Shown here piece by piece: positions 42,211 through 51,855 of a stretch of 64,000 nucleotides of DNA. This DNA is from DATLLJ01 sp035537875. GTDB lineage: Bacteria > Acidobacteriota > Vicinamibacteria > Vicinamibacterales > CAVVIG01. The stretch covers positions 6,558 to 70,557 of the forward strand of contig DATLLJ010000085.1 in NCBI GenBank assembly GCA_035537875.1, read 5' to 3'. The notes under the pieces are model-generated. The model had not been told where the DNA came from, ran no database searches, and was given only the letters and a program-made list of their open reading frames with translations. A program made the position numbers and the translations under genes. The stretch's first letter is position 1. Each line of letters starts with the position of its first letter.

Positions 42211-45200
42211 TCAGAAGGTGTGCCTCACGCGGAATTCGAGGGCGTATGTCTGCTGGTCTTCGTTGCGGGAAAGAATCCAGGAGAGCCTGTCGCTTTCTTC
42301 GTATTCGAGCAGCACGATCTGGTCGTTGACCGATGAGCCGAGGCTGCGCGAAAACGTGAGATAGAGCCGGTCGGATACCCGCTTCCCGATCGTCACTCGA
42401 GCCGTCGGGTTGAGACCAGACGTCTCGAGAGGGTTGCCGAGCGACGGCGTCAGCTGAAAGTTGTCGACCCCGAAGGCCTGCTCGACGACCTTTCCCACCT
42501 CGGCGGAAATCGGAGCCGTCAGCGCCTGCGTCGCTCGGGCGGCCAGGATGTCCGTTTCGGCCTGATTCGGGTTCTGCAGCGCGCGCAGTTCGACGTCCTG
42601 CGGATTGGTCCGCCGAACGTCGCTGAAAAGCAGCGCGAGCACATCCGCGGTGGGCAGCACGGGATCCGATGTCACCGTCGGCTGTAACCGTTCCGTCGTC
42701 CCGGCAAACGCCACGCTGATGTGATAGGTCTGCACCGGCGGGCCAGGCACGCGCACGTCGGTTTCTGCCTCGATGTCGAAGAATGGCTCCGTCCTGGTCG
42801 GGTTGTTGAAATCGATCGCACCGCGGGTGATGCGGTATCGGCGGCCCTCGAAGTTGAGCTCCCCGCGTTCGATGTCCGCGTGTCCGGCAATGATCGGCCG
42901 ATCGTAATTTCCCTGGAGCGTCAAATCGGCCCCGGCCACCAGACGGAGCAGGTTCGTCTCGACCCGGAGCGTGGAGGGCACCTCAATCCTCACGTTGTAC
43001 CGGAGCGGGAAGACGGGCGCCGGCTCTTCACCGACGATGACCGAACCCGACGAAGACGAGGCGCGGCGCGCGAAGTCGAGAATGCTCCCCGGGGCCTCGA
43101 TCCGCCGCGTCCACAGCGCGCTCCTGACCATCACCGCCCCGCCGAGGGTCGGCGATGCGACGCTGCCCACGAGCGCCAGATCCGCATCGAACGACGAGCG
43201 CACGCCCTCGAAAAGCCGCAGCTGTACCCCTTGGCCTCGGACGGTCACGTTCAAATCGCCAAGCCGGTAACCGTCGAATCCGATGAGTCCGCCGAACTGA
43301 ACGGCTCCCCCGCCCATCGTGGCGGTTACGTCGTCCAGACGAATCCCGCGCGCGTCGAACTGGACGGTGCCGTTGATCGCATCCAGGGCGTTCGGCAGCG
43401 AGAAATGCCGGATGCGGCCGTCGGCAATCGTTGCGGTCCCCGAGAACACCGGCTGTCGCACGGGCCCGTCCACGGCCGCCACCACGGCAGCTCGCCCCGA
43501 CCCTCGTACGTCCCGGAAAAAGCCCTGAAGGATGCCGAGGTTGGTGTCGCCCGCGACTCGCAGGCCCATGCGATCGTCTCGGAGGTCGACAGACCCCGTC
43601 ACGCGCAGCGACGTGTCCTCGCCCACGAGCTGCAGGTCGCGGACGTTCAACCGACCGCGATCGAGCGCCGCGCGGATCGGCGCCGCATTCTTCACGGCGA
43701 GATCGAACAGCTTCATCTCCAGCGCGTCGACCGTACCGTCAACGGCCAGATTGTCGATGGTGTTCAGCTGGCCCACCAGATGCAGCGAACCGCTCGCCAC
43801 GGCCGTGGTCGATCGCGGGATATTCGGAACGAACAGACGGACATATTGATCGATGGCGCTGTCGTGGAATCTCAGGCTGATCTCCGATTCCCCCTCCGGG
43901 TCGAGCGAAATCCGACCGGTGCCGGTGACGGCCAGCTGCGGCGACGCGGCGTCGATCTGACCGCTCAGGTCCGTGCCGCGCAGCGCGAGATCACCTGAGA
44001 CCTGGCCGACCGGGTCGCCGGAGACAGCCAGGTCGGCGATCTGGAACCTGAAGTCGTTTCGGGGGACGTCGAACGTCCCACGCCCGCTGGCGGTGAGCGT
44101 CACGGTTCCGCTCAGTGGAGCGTCCGGATAGGCGAGCAACGCGATCGCCCCGGCCGGAATGCGGCGTCCATCGGCGTTGAACGAATACGTCGAGTCCCAG
44201 CCGATGTAGGCTGCGCCCGTAATTTCTCCGCTGCCCTTGGCGAGCTCGATGCCGTCGATGCGAACGCCCGTTCCGTCAAAACGAAGCGAAGCCGTCGCGT
44301 TCTCAATCGGCTCGCCGTACGCGACACCGTCGTCAACGCGTATGGTGCCTGAGCCCATCGGGCCGCCGCGTCTTCCTGTCAGCTCGAATTCACCCGACAT
44401 CCGGCCCGACAGCGGATACTCGTCGATCTGGAACGCATGCCGGAGGCTGTCCAAGTCGCGCTGGGTCACCCGGAAACGCGCATCGATTTCATCGCCTCCG
44501 TCGTCTCGCGGCGAAGCGAGCGAAAACGAGCCATCCGTGCGGATCTCCGATTCCCCCAATCGCATGACCCCGTCGGTCACGTGGATGTAGTCGTCCTCGT
44601 ACACGATCCTGGCCCGTCCGGCGCCCCACACGGTATCCCAGGCGCGGAGATCCTGGCCGTTGAACGTCCCTTCGACACGCGGGCGCCTGAACGGGCCGGT
44701 CATCACGCCATCGAATTCCCCACTCCCCCCGATCGCGACGACGGCGTCGCTCGTCGATCCGAAGCCCTTGATGAGGCCCGCGAGCACCTGATCGCTTTCC
44801 TGCCAGTCCCTGCTCGTGACGTGAAAGGCGAAGCGCGAGTCGTTTCCCCAGGAAGTGGTTCCATCGAACGAAACGTGCGTCTGTGGCGTGGCAAACTCGC
44901 TTCGACCGATTTCGATCGCGTCGGCCGTGAACTGATACGTGACGTTGGCCGCAATGGGGACATGAGACGGAAGCGGCGTCGGTCCGATAGGTCCCCACTC
45001 CACCGTCGGTTCCCTCGAGACGATGGTCCGGGGGGTCATCGTGTCGACGCCTGGAGGCGGAATGACGGTGGCGGTCCCCTCGTCGCGACGTTCGACGAAT
45101 CGACCGGTTGGCCATTCCAAAACGTTGTGCCCCGACCATGAGCCGGCAGGCCGGAGACCCGGCCACTGCTGGAAATCGCTGAACGCCCCGAGGTCGGCAT

Positions 45201-46299
45201 TCACGTAGCTGGCCTCGAAACGTGACGTCGAGCGCACCGCCTGGCCGAGTGGCTTGATCGAATACGCGAACTGAGCGTCCCCTCCGAAGAACTTCGCCCT
45301 GGCATCGGTCACGTCGAGCGCCCGTGGCGTCCAGTGCAGCGAACCGGCCAGGTCAGGAAACCGATAGCCGTTCCACCCCAGCACGGTGCTCCTGAAGCTG
45401 CCGACCAGATCGTGGCCCCCCTTGAACAGGCTGAACTTCCCCGTGAAGCCGCCCTCGCCGGCGAGGTTCCAGTTCTGATCGAAGAAGAAGAGGTCGCGCA
45501 TCCGCGGGAACTGCACTTTCGATTCGAAGTCGTAGCTCTGCTCGGGCCATCGGCGGCCGAGCTCGACGCTCCCTCGAGCGACGGTCGTCGCGCCGTCGGT
45601 GTCGATTTCTATACGCTGGAGATCGACGTGGGGGCCGTCCAAGGTGAAGCTGGCCCGCATGTTCGTCCACATCGGTTTGTAGCTCTGAATCTGAACGGTG
45701 CCTCCGTGAAAGGCCGCAGTACCGTGGTAGTTCGGCAGGTTGCCCAGCGTGAAGTCGAGGTTGGGACAGACGATGCTCCAGGGGGACTGGTGATCCTCGT
45801 AGGTGAACTGCCCGCGGTGCGCCCGCAGAACCTTGAGCGTGGTCGTGAAACGCCGTGGGCCCTGCGACGGGTTGTCGCGGGTGAACTTCGGAAAATTGTG
45901 CCCGTGCTCCCACTTTTCCACGAGCATCTCCCAATCGGTGAGTTCGACAGACGTGATCAGGAACTCGGGCTGGCGGCGCATCGCCGTGGTCCAGTCGAGC
46001 GCGATTGCGATGCGCTTTGAGGTGAAGAACGGCCGATCGTCAGGGCGAAGGCCATCGATCACCATGTCCTCGATGACGAACTTTCCGCTGAGGAGATGAA
46101 TTGAGAGACGGCCGATCCGCATCGGTCGCTCCATGTACTTCGCACCTTCCGACTCCGCCGTGCGGCGGGCCGCCGGTCCGAGATCGATCGTCAGCGTCCC
46201 CACGATGGCGGCGGCGAGAATCACCGCCATCAGCATCAGACAGAGGCTGATGTATCGGGCCAGCTTGCGGACGCGGGGTCTGGTGAATGGGTTGTTCAC
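42211..46299 (-). CDS. TamB/DUF490-like AsmA-superfamily envelope protein
   Basis: The 1362-residue protein has one N-terminal membrane anchor (about residues 17-37). A very long beta-rich periplasmic region follows, typical of AsmA/TamB bridges (DGTTSWGNDSRFAFHV, ITGAAYIGWDSTYSFNADG and similar), and the C-terminal DUF490 domain ends in an amphipathic strand and Phe (YALEFRVRHTF). Known members form hydrophobic grooves that carry phospholipids from inner to outer membrane and assist barrel insertion through an Omp85 partner, here the next gene. The GTG start overlaps the biotin-carrier gene stop as GTGA, so translation is coupled to acyl-CoA carboxylase. Confidence 0.85.
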   Translation of the reverse strand: MNNPFTRPRVRKLARYISLCLMLMAVILAAAIVGTLTIDLGPAARRTAESEGAKYMERPMRIGRLSIHLLSGKFVIEDMVIDGLRPDDRPFFTSKRIAIALDWTTAMRRQPEFLITSVELTDWEMLVEKWEHGHNFPKFTRDNPSQGPRRFTTTLKVLRAHRGQFTYEDHQSPWSIVCPNLDFTLGNLPNYHGTAAFHGGTVQIQSYKPMWTNMRASFTLDGPHVDLQRIEIDTDGATTVARGSVELGRRWPEQSYDFESKVQFPRMRDLFFFDQNWNLAGEGGFTGKFSLFKGGHDLVGSFRSTVLGWNGYRFPDLAGSLHWTPRALDVTDARAKFFGGDAQFAYSIKPLGQAVRSTSRFEASYVNADLGAFSDFQQWPGLRPAGSWSGHNVLEWPTGRFVERRDEGTATVIPPPGVDTMTPRTIVSREPTVEWGPIGPTPLPSHVPIAANVTYQFTADAIEIGRSEFATPQTHVSFDGTTSWGNDSRFAFHVTSRDWQESDQVLAGLIKGFGSTSDAVVAIGGSGEFDGVMTGPFRRPRVEGTFNGQDLRAWDTVWGAGRARIVYEDDYIHVTDGVMRLGESEIRTDGSFSLASPRDDGGDEIDARFRVTQRDLDSLRHAFQIDEYPLSGRMSGEFELTGRRGGPMGSGTIRVDDGVAYGEPIENATASLRFDGTGVRIDGIELAKGSGEITGAAYIGWDSTYSFNADGRRIPAGAIALLAYPDAPLSGTVTLTASGRGTFDVPRNDFRFQIADLAVSGDPVGQVSGDLALRGTDLSGQIDAASPQLAVTGTGRISLDPEGESEISLRFHDSAIDQYVRLFVPNIPRSTTAVASGSLHLVGQLNTIDNLAVDGTVDALEMKLFDLAVKNAAPIRAALDRGRLNVRDLQLVGEDTSLRVTGSVDLRDDRMGLRVAGDTNLGILQGFFRDVRGSGRAAVVAAVDGPVRQPVFSGTATIADGRIRHFSLPNALDAINGTVQFDARGIRLDDVTATMGGGAVQFGGLIGFDGYRLGDLNVTVRGQGVQLRLFEGVRSSFDADLALVGSVASPTLGGAVMVRSALWTRRIEAPGSILDFARRASSSSGSVIVGEEPAPVFPLRYNVRIEVPSTLRVETNLLRLVAGADLTLQGNYDRPIIAGHADIERGELNFEGRRYRITRGAIDFNNPTRTEPFFDIEAETDVRVPGPPVQTYHISVAFAGTTERLQPTVTSDPVLPTADVLALLFSDVRRTNPQDVELRALQNPNQAETDILAARATQALTAPISAEVGKVVEQAFGVDNFQLTPSLGNPLETSGLNPTARVTIGKRVSDRLYLTFSRSLGSSVNDQIVLLEYEESDRLSWILSRNEDQQTYALEFRVRHTF

Positions 46300-46811
46300 T
46301 GAATCACGACCAGCAACGCGCCGGCCTCGACCGAGGTCCCCTGGCTGACCAGGACCTCGGCGACGGTTCCATCGCGATCCGCGCGCAATGCGTTTTCCAT
46401 CTTCATGGCTTCCACTACGACGATCGGCTGACGTGCTCGAACGGACTGGCCCGGTTCCACCAGAACGCGAACGACCTTCCCCGGCATCGGAGCTGAAATC
46501 CTGAGCGGGCCGGAAGTCGGGCGGCTGTCTTCGCGGCGCGCCATCCCACGCCCGCCTGGCGTTACGGCGACCGAAACGCCGGCAACCCGGACGATCAGCC
46601 GGCGCGAATCGGAATCGGGGACGACGATGGCTTCGTGCACGACTCGCCGCGTCAGGACAGCGCTGTCCACAATCAGCGACAAGGTGTGCGGGTCCATCCG
46701 TACTGCGTCTACGCGATGGAGGCGCCCATCCACCGTTACTGCAAAAGCGTCGCCCGTGCTGACCACTGAAACGTGACGGACGCGCCCCCCCGCCTCAAAG
46801 TCGTGCGGCAC
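46296..46811 (-). CDS. Biotin carboxyl carrier protein of acyl-CoA carboxylase
   Basis: The 171-residue protein has an N-terminal beta-rich part and a C-terminal biotinyl domain (about 95-171) with the canonical biotinylation site EAMKMENALRAD and the flanking ISAPMPGKVVRVLVEPGQ. The lysine in MKM carries biotin and shuttles CO2 between the biotin carboxylase and carboxyltransferase encoded upstream. I chose GTG 46811, nine bases after GGAGGG and overlapping the biotin carboxylase stop by 17 bases; a TTG at 46838 is an alternative. It is a separate chain, whereas many propionyl-CoA carboxylases fuse it to the biotin carboxylase. Confidence 0.9.
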   Translation of the reverse strand: MPHDFEAGGRVRHVSVVSTGDAFAVTVDGRLHRVDAVRMDPHTLSLIVDSAVLTRRVVHEAIVVPDSDSRRLIVRVAGVSVAVTPGGRGMARREDSRPTSGPLRISAPMPGKVVRVLVEPGQSVRARQPIVVVEAMKMENALRADRDGTVAEVLVSQGTSVEAGALLVVIQ

Positions 46812-48351
46812 GCCCTGGAAGTCCCTCCACCGCTTCAAACCGTGCTCGATCTGTCCAGCGGCTGGCGCGCCGCTCGGCCGCCGTCGGCTGGTCCTCCAGC
46901 CCTGGATGCCCGGCCGCCGGCAGCAGGGCCTGCAGTGCCGCAGCCACCACCGCCATGTCCTCGATTTCCGCCGTCGGTTTCACAAACGACTGCGCGTTCC
47001 GCTCCCGGAGAATGTCGTCGAGTGTTGTCGTGTGGAAGTGTCCGCCCACAAACTCCGGCTGATCGAGAAGCCACGTGAAGAACGGCAGCGTCGTCTTGAT
47101 CCCTGCCACGACGTATTCGTCCAGCGCCCGACGCATACGCGCGATCGCGCGGGGCCGATCCTCGGACCAGGCAATGAGCTTGGAGAGGAGCGGATCGTAA
47201 AAGATCGGAACCTCCCAGCCTGCCACCGCGCCGCTGTCGTCACGGATCCCGGGGCCGGCTGGCGCGCGGAGCACCGCGATCCGGCCTGGTGATGGCAGAA
47301 AACCGTTGTCGGGATCCTCAGCATAGATCCGGCATTCGATCGCGTGCCCTCTGGGCGTCAGCAACGCGTCGGCGTCGAGATCGAGTCGTTCCCCCCGGGC
47401 GATGCGTATCTGCCACTGGACCAGATCGACGCCGGTGACGGCCTCGGTGATCGGGTGTTCCACCTGCAACCTGGTGTTCATCTCGAGGAACCAGAACCGG
47501 CCATCCTCATCGAGCAGGAACTCGATGGTCCCCGCGCTGGTGTATCCAACCTCGCGTGCGATCCTGGCCGCCGCCGCGGCCAGGCTGCGCCGTATCGGCG
47601 GTGTCACGACGACCGAAGGCGATTCCTCGAGGACCTTCTGGTGCCTTCGCTGAATTGAGCATTCGCGCTCGACAAACGGCAGCACGGTGCCCTGAAGATC
47701 GCCGAGCAGCTGCACCTCGACATGCCGCGGGCGGTACAGCTTCCTCTCGAGGTACACGGCCGCGTCCCCGAACGCCGAAGCGGCCTCCGACCGGGCGGCG
47801 CGGACGGCTTCAGCCAGGTCCGCAGCGTCGGTGACAGTTCGCATGCCTTTGCCGCCGCCCCCCGCCACGGCCTTGACGAGCAGGGGATAGCCCATCGAGC
47901 GGGCCATCGTCTCGAGCTCGGCAGCCGACAGCTCGGCGGGCACGGGGCCGGCGGTGCCTGGGACAACCGGCACACCCGCCCGAATCGCCGCCGTGCGCGC
48001 CGTAGTCTTGCTTCCCATGACCGCCATCGCATCGGGCGTGGGCCCGATGAAGGTCAGGCCAGCATCCCGCACGGCGCGGGCGAATCCCTCGTGCTCCGCC
48101 AGAAAACCATACCCCGGGTGAACAGCATCGGCGCCACACGCGAGCGCGGTTTCCACAATCCTATCGACGCGGAGATAGCTCTCGAGCGGTGCGCTGTCGC
48201 CGATGGCGTACGCTTCGTCCGCCTGTCGAACGTGGAGCGCCGATCTGTCGCATTCGGAATACACGGCGACCGGCGTGAGACCCATTTCGCGGCAGGCTCG
48301 GCTGATCCGCACGGCGATTTCGCCGCGGTTGGCGATGAGAATCTTCTTCAC
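46795..48351 (-). CDS. Biotin carboxylase subunit of acyl-CoA carboxylase
   Basis: The 518-residue protein uses ATP and bicarbonate to carboxylate biotin. It starts KKILIANRGEIAVRI at GTG 48351. It has the ATP-grasp glycine loop AVAGGGGKGMR, the carbamoyl-binding EMNTRLQVEHPITEAVTG and the GHAIECRIYAEDP segment. The core ends near residue 450; the extra 65 residues form a linker-like tail that in fused enzymes leads to the biotin domain, here encoded by the next, overlapping gene. Propionyl-, acetyl- and methylcrotonyl-type enzymes look alike at this subunit. Confidence 0.93.
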   Translation of the reverse strand: MKKILIANRGEIAVRISRACREMGLTPVAVYSECDRSALHVRQADEAYAIGDSAPLESYLRVDRIVETALACGADAVHPGYGFLAEHEGFARAVRDAGLTFIGPTPDAMAVMGSKTTARTAAIRAGVPVVPGTAGPVPAELSAAELETMARSMGYPLLVKAVAGGGGKGMRTVTDAADLAEAVRAARSEAASAFGDAAVYLERKLYRPRHVEVQLLGDLQGTVLPFVERECSIQRRHQKVLEESPSVVVTPPIRRSLAAAAARIAREVGYTSAGTIEFLLDEDGRFWFLEMNTRLQVEHPITEAVTGVDLVQWQIRIARGERLDLDADALLTPRGHAIECRIYAEDPDNGFLPSPGRIAVLRAPAGPGIRDDSGAVAGWEVPIFYDPLLSKLIAWSEDRPRAIARMRRALDEYVVAGIKTTLPFFTWLLDQPEFVGGHFHTTTLDDILRERNAQSFVKPTAEIEDMAVVAAALQALLPAAGHPGLEDQPTAAERRASRWTDRARFEAVEGLPGRAARL

Positions 48352-48487
48352 GGAGACCTCACCTATTGTAGTCCGCCTCCAGCCGGGCACTACATGGAGA
48401 GGACTGACTCACACGCCGGCCCACGGACCTTTCGCGATCTCGGATGGCGCCTGGAGCAGCGGAAGAGGCCATGCGAGGTCTGACGGG

Positions 48488-50047
48488 TCACAATGGAATA
48501 TTGCCGTGTTTTTTCGGAGGATTTCTATCGCGCTTGGTCTGCAGGTTCCGCAGCGCCATGATGAGCTTTCGTCTCGTCTCCCGAGGACGAATGACCTCGT
48601 CGATGAACCCGCGGCTCGCCGCCGCGTAGGGGTTGGCGAACTTCTCACGGAACTCAGCGATCTTCTCGGTCCTGGCGCGATCGGGCTCGGCTGCGCCTTC
48701 GAGCTCGCGTTTGTACAGGATGTTCACTGCGCCTTCGGGACCCATGACCGCGAGCTCCGCGGACGGCCACGCGTAGTTGAAGTCCGTCCGAATGTGCTTG
48801 CTCGCCATGACGCAATAGGCGCCGCCGTACGCTTTTCGCGTGATGACCGTCACCTTCGGCACCGTGGCTTCGGCGAACGCGTAGAGCAGCTTCGCACCAT
48901 GTCGGATGATGCCGCCGTACTCCTGCACCGTCCCCGGCAGAAAACCGGGCACGTCTTCGAACGTGACCAGCGGTATGTTGAACGCGTCGCAGAATCGAAC
49001 GAACCGCGCACCCTTGACCGAGGCGTCGATGTCGAGCGTGCCGGCGAGGAACGCGGGCTGATTGGCCACGATCCCGACCGGCCGGCCCGCGAGGCGCGCG
49101 AAGCCGACGACGATGTTTCGCGCGAAGTGTTGATGGACTTCAAGAAACTCTCGATCGTCCGCCACTGAACGGATCAAATCCAGCATGTCGTAGGGCTGGT
49201 TGGGAGCCGCCGGGACGAGCTGATCCAGGGCAGGGTCTTCCCGGTCGGCGGCATCAGACGACGATCCTGCCGCATCGCGAGAAACGCGCGGAGCGTCATC
49301 CAGATTGTTCGATGGAAGGAAGGAAAGCAGCGTCCGAATCAGCTCCAGGCACTCTCGATCGTCGCCCACCGCAAAGTGCGCGACGCCGCTCGTCGCATTA
49401 TGCGTCGTCGCGCCGCCGAGCTCCTCCTTCGTCACCTCTTCATGCGTCACCGTCTTCAAGACATCGGGACCGGTGACGAACATGTAGCTCGTGTTCCTGA
49501 CCATGATGGTGAAATCCGTGATGGCAGGGGAATAGACAGCGCCCCCGGCGCACGGCCCCATGATCGCGGAGATCTGCGGGATCACTCCCGACGCCAGCGT
49601 GTTCCTCAGGAAGATGTCCGCGTAGCCGCCGAGAGAGAGGACTCCTTCCTGAATGCGAGCGCCGCCCGAATCGTTCAGACCGACGATCGGCGCCCCAACC
49701 TTCATCGCCAAATCCATGATCTTCACGATCTTCGCGGCGTTTGTTTCGGAGAGCGATCCGCCAAAGACCGTGAAATCCTGGGCGAAGGCGAACACCTGGC
49801 GAGCGTCGATCAGACCGTGACCGGCAATGACGCCGTCGCCGGGGACGAGCTGCTGGTCCATCCCGAAGTCGCGGCAACGATGAGTGACGAGCTTGTCGAC
49901 TTCCTCGAACGTACCCGGATCGAACAGAAGTTCGATGCGCTCGCGGGCCGTCAACTTGCCGGCGGCGTGCTGGCGTTCGACGCGGGCTGCGCCGCCGCCT
50001 CCTTCAGCACGACGTTCCAGATCGGCAAGAACGTCTTCGGGATTCAC
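48488..50047 (-). CDS. Acyl-CoA carboxylase carboxyltransferase (beta) subunit
   Basis: The 519-residue protein has two crotonase-like halves. The N half shows HAAGKLTARERIELLFDPG, FGGSLSETNAAKI and the oxyanion glycines in IVGLNDSGGARIQEG and MGPCAGGAVYSP. The C half shows NQPAFLAGTLDIDAS, DVPGFLPGTVQEYGGII and ITRKAYGGAYCVMASK. These are hallmarks of PccB/AccD5-type enzymes that carboxylate propionyl- or short acyl-CoA. The single residue that sets acyl specificity cannot be assigned confidently by eye. Its GTG start shares a base with the fsa-like stop codon; 136 bases follow before the biotin carboxylase gene. Confidence 0.93.
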   Translation of the reverse strand: MNPEDVLADLERRAEGGGGAARVERQHAAGKLTARERIELLFDPGTFEEVDKLVTHRCRDFGMDQQLVPGDGVIAGHGLIDARQVFAFAQDFTVFGGSLSETNAAKIVKIMDLAMKVGAPIVGLNDSGGARIQEGVLSLGGYADIFLRNTLASGVIPQISAIMGPCAGGAVYSPAITDFTIMVRNTSYMFVTGPDVLKTVTHEEVTKEELGGATTHNATSGVAHFAVGDDRECLELIRTLLSFLPSNNLDDAPRVSRDAAGSSSDAADREDPALDQLVPAAPNQPYDMLDLIRSVADDREFLEVHQHFARNIVVGFARLAGRPVGIVANQPAFLAGTLDIDASVKGARFVRFCDAFNIPLVTFEDVPGFLPGTVQEYGGIIRHGAKLLYAFAEATVPKVTVITRKAYGGAYCVMASKHIRTDFNYAWPSAELAVMGPEGAVNILYKRELEGAAEPDRARTEKIAEFREKFANPYAAASRGFIDEVIRPRETRRKLIMALRNLQTKRDRNPPKKHGNIPL

Positions 50048-50700
50048 TACGCCTTCACCGCCTGCGCCTTCTCCCAGTCCTTCAGGAATTTCTCGAGGCC
50101 GATGTTGGTCAGGGGATGATTGAACAGCTGATCGATGACGCCAGGGGGACAGGTGCAGATATCGGCACCCATGCGCGCCGCCTCCACGATGTGGATCGGG
50201 TGCCGGCAGCTGGCGACGAGCACCTCTGTGGTGAACTCGTAATTGTCGTAAATCTCGACGATTTCACGAATGAGTTCCATCCCATTGGTCGCCACATCAT
50301 CGAGCCGACCGACGAACGGGCTGACGAACGTCGCGCCCGCCTTGGCCGCGAGCAGCGCCTGCGCCGCCGAGAAGACCAGCGTGACGTTCACCCGGATGCC
50401 TTCCCCCGACAACGCCTTGCAGGCCCGGATTCCGTCCCTGGTCAACGGGACTTTCACCACCATGTGTTGGTGGATTTTCGATATGTCGCGCCCCTGCTGC
50501 ATCATGCCCGTGAAATCGGTCGCCGTGACTTCCCCGCTGACGGGACCGTTGACGATCTCGCAGATGCGCTTCAGGTTCTGGCGGAAATCGCCTGGCTCCT
50601 TCGCCAGCAACGACGGGTTGGTCGTCACCCCGTCGAGAATGCCGAGCGCCGCGATCGTTTCAATGTCTTTGATGCTGCCGGTGTCGACAAAGAGCTTCAT
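50047..50700 (-). CDS. fsa: Fructose-6-phosphate aldolase/transaldolase-like protein
   Basis: The 217-residue protein belongs to the short transaldolase family: KLFVDTGSIKDIE, the conserved VTTNPSLLAK, the Schiff-base Lys83 in MVVKVPLT, and NVTLVFSAAQALLAAKAGA. The length is that of Fsa/TalC rather than full transaldolase, so it either links to the pentose-phosphate pathway or cleaves fructose 6-phosphate; sequence alone does not settle this. ATG 50700 begins at the conserved MKLFVDTG. It lies 24 bases after the lipoprotein gene and touches the carboxyltransferase gene. Confidence 0.92.
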   Translation of the reverse strand: MKLFVDTGSIKDIETIAALGILDGVTTNPSLLAKEPGDFRQNLKRICEIVNGPVSGEVTATDFTGMMQQGRDISKIHQHMVVKVPLTRDGIRACKALSGEGIRVNVTLVFSAAQALLAAKAGATFVSPFVGRLDDVATNGMELIREIVEIYDNYEFTTEVLVASCRHPIHIVEAARMGADICTCPPGVIDQLFNHPLTNIGLEKFLKDWEKAQAVKA

Positions 50701-50724
50701 GGTGACTCCTGACACTTCATTATC

Positions 50725-51855
50725 TCATCTCGCTGTTTCCTCGATCCGGCCCGAAAGGGGACTGAGGTTGCCCGAGCGATCCACAGCCTGGACCGCGTAC
50801 ACGAAACGCATACCTGGGGGAACGCGATCCTCGAACGCCGTCTCGCGCATCGCGGTCGTGCTGATGGGGATCAACTCATCGCCCGGCGCCGGTCCCCGCA
50901 GCAGGAAGTATCCGTCGAGGTCGGCTTCGGCGTTGGCATCCCAGATCAGGTTGATGATGCCCTCGCTCGCCACGGCCCGCAACCCTGTGGGCGGTCCCGG
51001 CGGGAAGGTGTCGGTCAGCGTGACGCAGGCAGGCTCGCTTCGTTCGCTCTCGACCACCAGGCCGTCGGCTGACTCGACCGCGCGAACCCCATAGCAGCGC
51101 GTCGCGCCCCAGGCCATCCGCATGTCGGCGTATGGCGGGTCGGCGAGCGGCGCCTTCGTCAGACGCGTTTCCCCTGACAAGGCTATCTCGTAGACGTTGT
51201 AGGCGAGGGGCAACGCCGCCGCGGTCGATGGCGGCGTCCACGTGACGGTCACTGCCGACTCCCCATACGTGGCTTCGGGCTTGGAAGGGGGCAGAGGCGG
51301 AGGGATCAGGGGTACGGCGGCGCGCTGCGACGAGGGTCCACGCCGACCTCCGATGGTGATCCCGACGCCCACGTACGTCCGCACGCTCGCGGGAACGGGG
51401 GCTGAACTGTCGCCCGGCTCCGCCTGCGGCAGCTTCTCCTGGATGTGCGCCACAGCGCCTTGATCGAGCCCGTCGCCTTCTGGCGGTTCGACATCCGCTT
51501 CTGACTGCGTCGGATCGTTCGGATCGAACGTGGCATCAGGATCTCGCGGCGCCTTGACCGGAACGCTCGCCACGCGCGTGCCCGCGCTGAGAATCTCAGC
51601 GTCGGAGACCGTGGGGGGACCAGTCCAGGCATAGACGTCGACGCGCGCCACGTTCGCGGGACGCGTGTTGTCGGTGTTCGCGTTTGGAACTGTGAACTCG
51701 AGATCCACCATGTCCGCACGGCGTGCCGCCGTCAAATCGGACGGCGCGACCGGCAGCCTGACCAACGGCGGGAGCGGAGGACCCTTTTTCCCGCAGGATG
51801 CGCCGCAGAGGATGAGCGTGACAATCGCTGAAAGAACGAACGGCACGCCTTTCAT
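50725..51855 (-). CDS. Lipoprotein with LptM-like N-terminus and fibronectin-III-like domains
   Basis: The protein of about 376 residues has a signal peptide and lipobox LCGASC, followed by CGKKGPPLPP. That stretch resembles the acylated start of LptM, the small lipoprotein that aids LptD maturation in E. coli. The rest is different: two or three fibronectin-type-III-like beta domains (PSDLTAARRADMVDLEF, KPEATYGESAVTVTWTPPS, PPTGLRAVASEGIINLIWD) suited to surface or periplasmic binding. The ATG overlaps the hslU stop as TGATG. Its role is unknown; the LptM resemblance may only be a shared lipobox context. Confidence 0.75.
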   Translation of the reverse strand: MKGVPFVLSAIVTLILCGASCGKKGPPLPPLVRLPVAPSDLTAARRADMVDLEFTVPNANTDNTRPANVARVDVYAWTGPPTVSDAEILSAGTRVASVPVKAPRDPDATFDPNDPTQSEADVEPPEGDGLDQGAVAHIQEKLPQAEPGDSSAPVPASVRTYVGVGITIGGRRGPSSQRAAVPLIPPPLPPSKPEATYGESAVTVTWTPPSTAAALPLAYNVYEIALSGETRLTKAPLADPPYADMRMAWGATRCYGVRAVESADGLVVESERSEPACVTLTDTFPPGPPTGLRAVASEGIINLIWDANAEADLDGYFLLRGPAPGDELIPISTTAMRETAFEDRVPPGMRFVYAVQAVDRSGNLSPLSGRIEETAR

